A stretch of DNA of 64,000 nt from RFSX01 sp965230215 (GTDB lineage: Bacteria > Bacteroidota > Bacteroidia > Chitinophagales > Saprospiraceae), in assembly GCA_965230215.1 (NCBI GenBank), contig CBDDKN010000002.1, positions 1-64,000 on the forward strand. The letters are read 5' to 3'. Under the pieces are notes generated by a model. That model did not search any database, was not told the DNA's origin, and was given only the letters and a program-made list of their open reading frames with translations. This document shows positions 61,356 to 64,000 of this stretch, piece by piece. Each line of letters opens with the position of its first letter. Position 1 is the first letter of the stretch. A program made the translations under genes and the position numbers.

Positions 61356-64000
61356 ATGAAGGATTATTCCTACGTGTTCAACGCACACCCAAGTTTCATA
61401 GAAGAAATGTACAAGAAGTACGAAAGCGATGCCCAGTCTGTAGATGCAGGGTGGAGATTGTTTTTTGAGGGTTTTGAATTTGGAGATGCCAAAGCGGTGG
61501 TAAATGGAAATGGCAAGCTGAATGGCGCGGCTATTACAAATGCAGAAAAGGAATTTGGTGTATTATCCATAATTCATGGGTTCAGGTCCAGAGGCCATCT
61601 TTTATCGACTACCAACCCAATCAGAGAAAGGCGTGACCGCAAACCACACCTGACTTTGAGTGATTACAAACTTGAGGATAGTGATCTCAATGTAAAATTC
61701 AAAGCTGGTAGAGAAGTAGGACTTGAAAATGGGACTCTTTCTGAAATCATAGAGAGATGCAAGCAGATATATGCGGGTAATATTGGATTTGAATATGCCC
61801 ACATAGAAAATAGAGAAAAACGCATGTGGCTTCGTAATAAAATAGAAGGCCGCAGTCTGGATGGCAGTTATGGATTGGAAATAAGCAAGAAAAAAAGCAT
61901 ACTGGATAAACTTAACGGTGCAGTGATTTTTGAAAAGTTCCTTCACACCAAATACATTGGACAGAAAAGGTTCTCTCTTGAAGGTGGTGAATCCACTATT
62001 CCAGCGTTGGATGCAATTATCAGCAAAGCTGCAGATGACAAAGTTGAGGAGGTGATTCTGGGTATGGCGCACAGAGGAAGATTGAATGTGCTTGCCAATA
62101 TCATGGGTAAAACATACGAGAACATCTTCAATGAATTCGAAGGAAACTCCATACCTGATCAAAGCTTTGGAGATGGTGATGTAAAATATCACCTTGGATT
62201 CTCTTCTCAATTCGATATGTCATCAGGTAAAAAGTTGAATATTAAATTGGCTCCGAATCCTTCTCACCTGGAGGCTGTAAACCCTGTAGTCGAAGGATTT
62301 TCTAGAGCAAAAGCGGACATTCTTTATGATTCCGATTATGATAAAATATTGCCGATTCTGATTCATGGTGATGCTGCTGTAGCAGGCCAGGGAGTTGTAT
62401 ATGAGGTGGTTCAGATGAGTCAACTGGACGGCTATTACACAGGTGGAACAATCCACTTTATCATCAACAACCAAATCGGATTCACTACCGATTTTGATGA
62501 CGCCAGATCTTCAACCTATTCGACAGCGGCTGCATCTCTGGTTCAGGCACCTGTATTCCATGTGAATGGTGATGATCCAGAAGCTGTGGTATTCGCATGT
62601 GAACTGGCAACGGAGTACAGACAGAAATTCAACAATGATGTCTTCATAGATATGGTATGTTACAGAAGACACGGCCACAACGAAGGAGATGATCCTAAGT
62701 TTACACAGCCGGAGATGTATGACCTAATCAGCAAGCATCCTAATCCAAGAGAGATATACCTTGAGAAACTGCTCTCCAGAGGAGAAATGGAAAATAAGAT
62801 GGCCAAGGATATGGAAGAGGAGTTCTGGAATCATCTGCAAGACAGGTTGAATCTTGTAAAACAAAAATCTCTTCCTTACAGCTATCAAACACCAGAGGAG
62901 GCTTGGAGAAAACTCAAGCGCCGATTTGATGAAGCCGACTTTCAGGATTCTCCAAAAACAGGAATTTCAAAAGCAAAAATTCAAAAAATACTCAAGCACC
63001 TAAGTACTGTACCTGAGGGCATGAAGCCCTTGAGCAAGGTAAACAGGTTGCTTAAGAATACGAACAAGATTATCGATGCTGGAAGATTGGACTGGGCACT
63101 TGGTGAGCTGATGGCCTATGGATCAATTCTTCTCGATGAGAAAGATATCAGAATGAGTGGTCAGGATGTGAAGAGAGGTACTTTCTCACACAGACATATG
63201 ATCTTCAGTGATGCAGACAGTTTTGTTGAATACAACAGGTTGGATAATCTTGATGACAAGCAAGGTAAAATGCGCATCTACAACAGCTTACTTTCTGAGT
63301 TTGCTGTTCTCGGATTTGAATATGGTTATTCACTGGCCACGCCTGATTCCCTGGTGATATGGGAAGCACAGTTTGGTGACTTTGCCAACGGTGCCCAAAC
63401 CATAATGGATCAGTTTATCAGCGCAGGAGAAAGCAAATGGCAGCGAATGAGTGGATTGGTTATGTTGCTTCCTCATGGCTATGAAGGGCAAGGCCCTGAG
63501 CATTCCAGTGCACGTTTTGAAAGATATCTCCAAATGGCGGCAGAATGCAACTACAGTGTGGTAAACATGACTACACCAGCCAATTTATTCCATGCACTGA
63601 GAAGACAGCTACAACGTGACACCAGAAAGCCACTGATTGTGATGTCACCAAAGTCTCTACTGCGTCACCCTATGGCAGTATCAGATTTGTCAGAGTTTGC
63701 TACAGGAACCAAATTCATGGAAGTCATTGATGATGCTGAAGCCAAAGCAAACAAAGTAAACAGACTGCTCATTTGTACGGGTAAGGTTTACTATGATCTT
63801 CTGAATGAAAAGCAGGAGCGTAAGTTGGACAATGTTGCCATTGTGAGACTTGAACAATTATATCCGTTTCCGGAAAAACAACTTAACAGCATTCTAAGCA
63901 AATATAAAAATGCTGAAAAATTCTGGGTACAGGAGGAACCGAGCAACATGGGACCTTGGAATTACCTTATGAGATATTGGCGTAAGACAGATATCGAGGT
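61356..64000 (+). CDS. sucA: 2-oxoglutarate dehydrogenase E1 component, truncated by the window edge
   Basis: The first about 881 codons of the thiamine-diphosphate E1 subunit that decarboxylates 2-oxoglutarate in the citric acid cycle. It opens YSYVFNAHPSFIEEMYKKYE, with GMAHRGRLNVLANIMGK, NPSHLEAVNPVVEG, HGDAAVAGQGVVYEV, NNQIGFTTDF, RRHGHNEGDDPKFTQP and, late, EAQFGDFANGAQTIMDQFIS. The reading frame is open to the last base. ATG 61356 follows an AGAG-rich stretch. Only a short C-terminal part is missing. Confidence 0.96.
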   Translation, partial: MKDYSYVFNAHPSFIEEMYKKYESDAQSVDAGWRLFFEGFEFGDAKAVVNGNGKLNGAAITNAEKEFGVLSIIHGFRSRGHLLSTTNPIRERRDRKPHLTLSDYKLEDSDLNVKFKAGREVGLENGTLSEIIERCKQIYAGNIGFEYAHIENREKRMWLRNKIEGRSLDGSYGLEISKKKSILDKLNGAVIFEKFLHTKYIGQKRFSLEGGESTIPALDAIISKAADDKVEEVILGMAHRGRLNVLANIMGKTYENIFNEFEGNSIPDQSFGDGDVKYHLGFSSQFDMSSGKKLNIKLAPNPSHLEAVNPVVEGFSRAKADILYDSDYDKILPILIHGDAAVAGQGVVYEVVQMSQLDGYYTGGTIHFIINNQIGFTTDFDDARSSTYSTAAASLVQAPVFHVNGDDPEAVVFACELATEYRQKFNNDVFIDMVCYRRHGHNEGDDPKFTQPEMYDLISKHPNPREIYLEKLLSRGEMENKMAKDMEEEFWNHLQDRLNLVKQKSLPYSYQTPEEAWRKLKRRFDEADFQDSPKTGISKAKIQKILKHLSTVPEGMKPLSKVNRLLKNTNKIIDAGRLDWALGELMAYGSILLDEKDIRMSGQDVKRGTFSHRHMIFSDADSFVEYNRLDNLDDKQGKMRIYNSLLSEFAVLGFEYGYSLATPDSLVIWEAQFGDFANGAQTIMDQFISAGESKWQRMSGLVMLLPHGYEGQGPEHSSARFERYLQMAAECNYSVVNMTTPANLFHALRRQLQRDTRKPLIVMSPKSLLRHPMAVSDLSEFATGTKFMEVIDDAEAKANKVNRLLICTGKVYYDLLNEKQERKLDNVAIVRLEQLYPFPEKQLNSILSKYKNAEKFWVQEEPSNMGPWNYLMRYWRKTDIE

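Noticed and set aside
61602..62210. A 202-residue minus-strand open frame within sucA
   Set aside because: It is antisense to the clearly coding 2-oxoglutarate dehydrogenase frame and has no recognisable features.
1..64000. Insertion sequences, prophage or genomic island, including at the tRNA-Ala
   Set aside because: No transposase, integrase or phage gene was seen, and the repeats next to the tRNA do not enclose a mobile element.

Overview
The window is ordinary chromosome from a member of the Bacteroidota, probably of the Saprospiria or a related marine or environmental lineage. The genus cannot be fixed from sequence alone. The evidence is of several kinds: secreted proteins with type IX secretion (T9SS) C-terminal sorting domains, a PorV/PorQ-type outer-membrane protein, a TonB receptor paired with a DUF4249 lipoprotein, a 288-residue primary sigma factor lacking region 1.1, matches to the Bacteroidota -7 promoter element TAnnTTTG, weak ribosome binding sites, fused CcoNO and a PUR-alpha-like DUF3276 protein. 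No insertion sequence, prophage or CRISPR array was seen.

Layout. 0.1-6.1 kb: TonB receptor and DUF4249 lipoprotein, a small SET-domain protein, a GNAT acetyltransferase, a His-rich CDF metal exporter and an AlkD-like repair protein. 6.1-11 kb: two large T9SS cargo proteins, one of them an M43 metalloprotease. 11-12 kb: a thioredoxin-like protein and two tiny coupled ORFs. 12-16 kb: a TPR protein and a split DUF4331 pair, divergent from an ECF sigma/anti-sigma pair. 16.0-17.07 kb: a tRNA-Ala(GGC) gene flanked on both sides by tandem repeats built from its own 5' and 3' ends. This is the most unusual structure here. 17-22 kb: a heme-binding DUF3365 lipoprotein, a lipoprotein form of acetolactate decarboxylase, a DUF202 protein, an Nramp-like transporter, a Dabb lipoprotein and an MBL-rhodanese protein.

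22-33 kb is a microaerobic respiration block: ferredoxin/flavodoxin-NADP reductase, copper ATPase CcoI, then ccoS-ccoNO-ccoQ-ccoP-ccoG-ccoH-safE. Five intergenic FNR-type palindromes (TGAT-N4-ATCA) lie before these genes and before the thioredoxin-like gene at 11.3 kb. They suggest one oxygen-responsive regulon spread over about 15 kb.

33-64 kb is mostly housekeeping: PAP2 phosphatase, serine hydrolase, gamma-glutamyltransferase, holA, PorV-like protein, LON-domain protein, NDH-2, SppA, acyltransferase, MsrB/MsrA, a ComEC/ComEA-like DNA uptake pair, an ABC exporter, DUF3276, primary sigma factor, rpsO-pnp, LptD-like protein, an MCE/MlaD protein, rpsT and the 5' part of sucA, which runs off the right edge. 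Product calls rest on motif recognition by eye; no database search was run.
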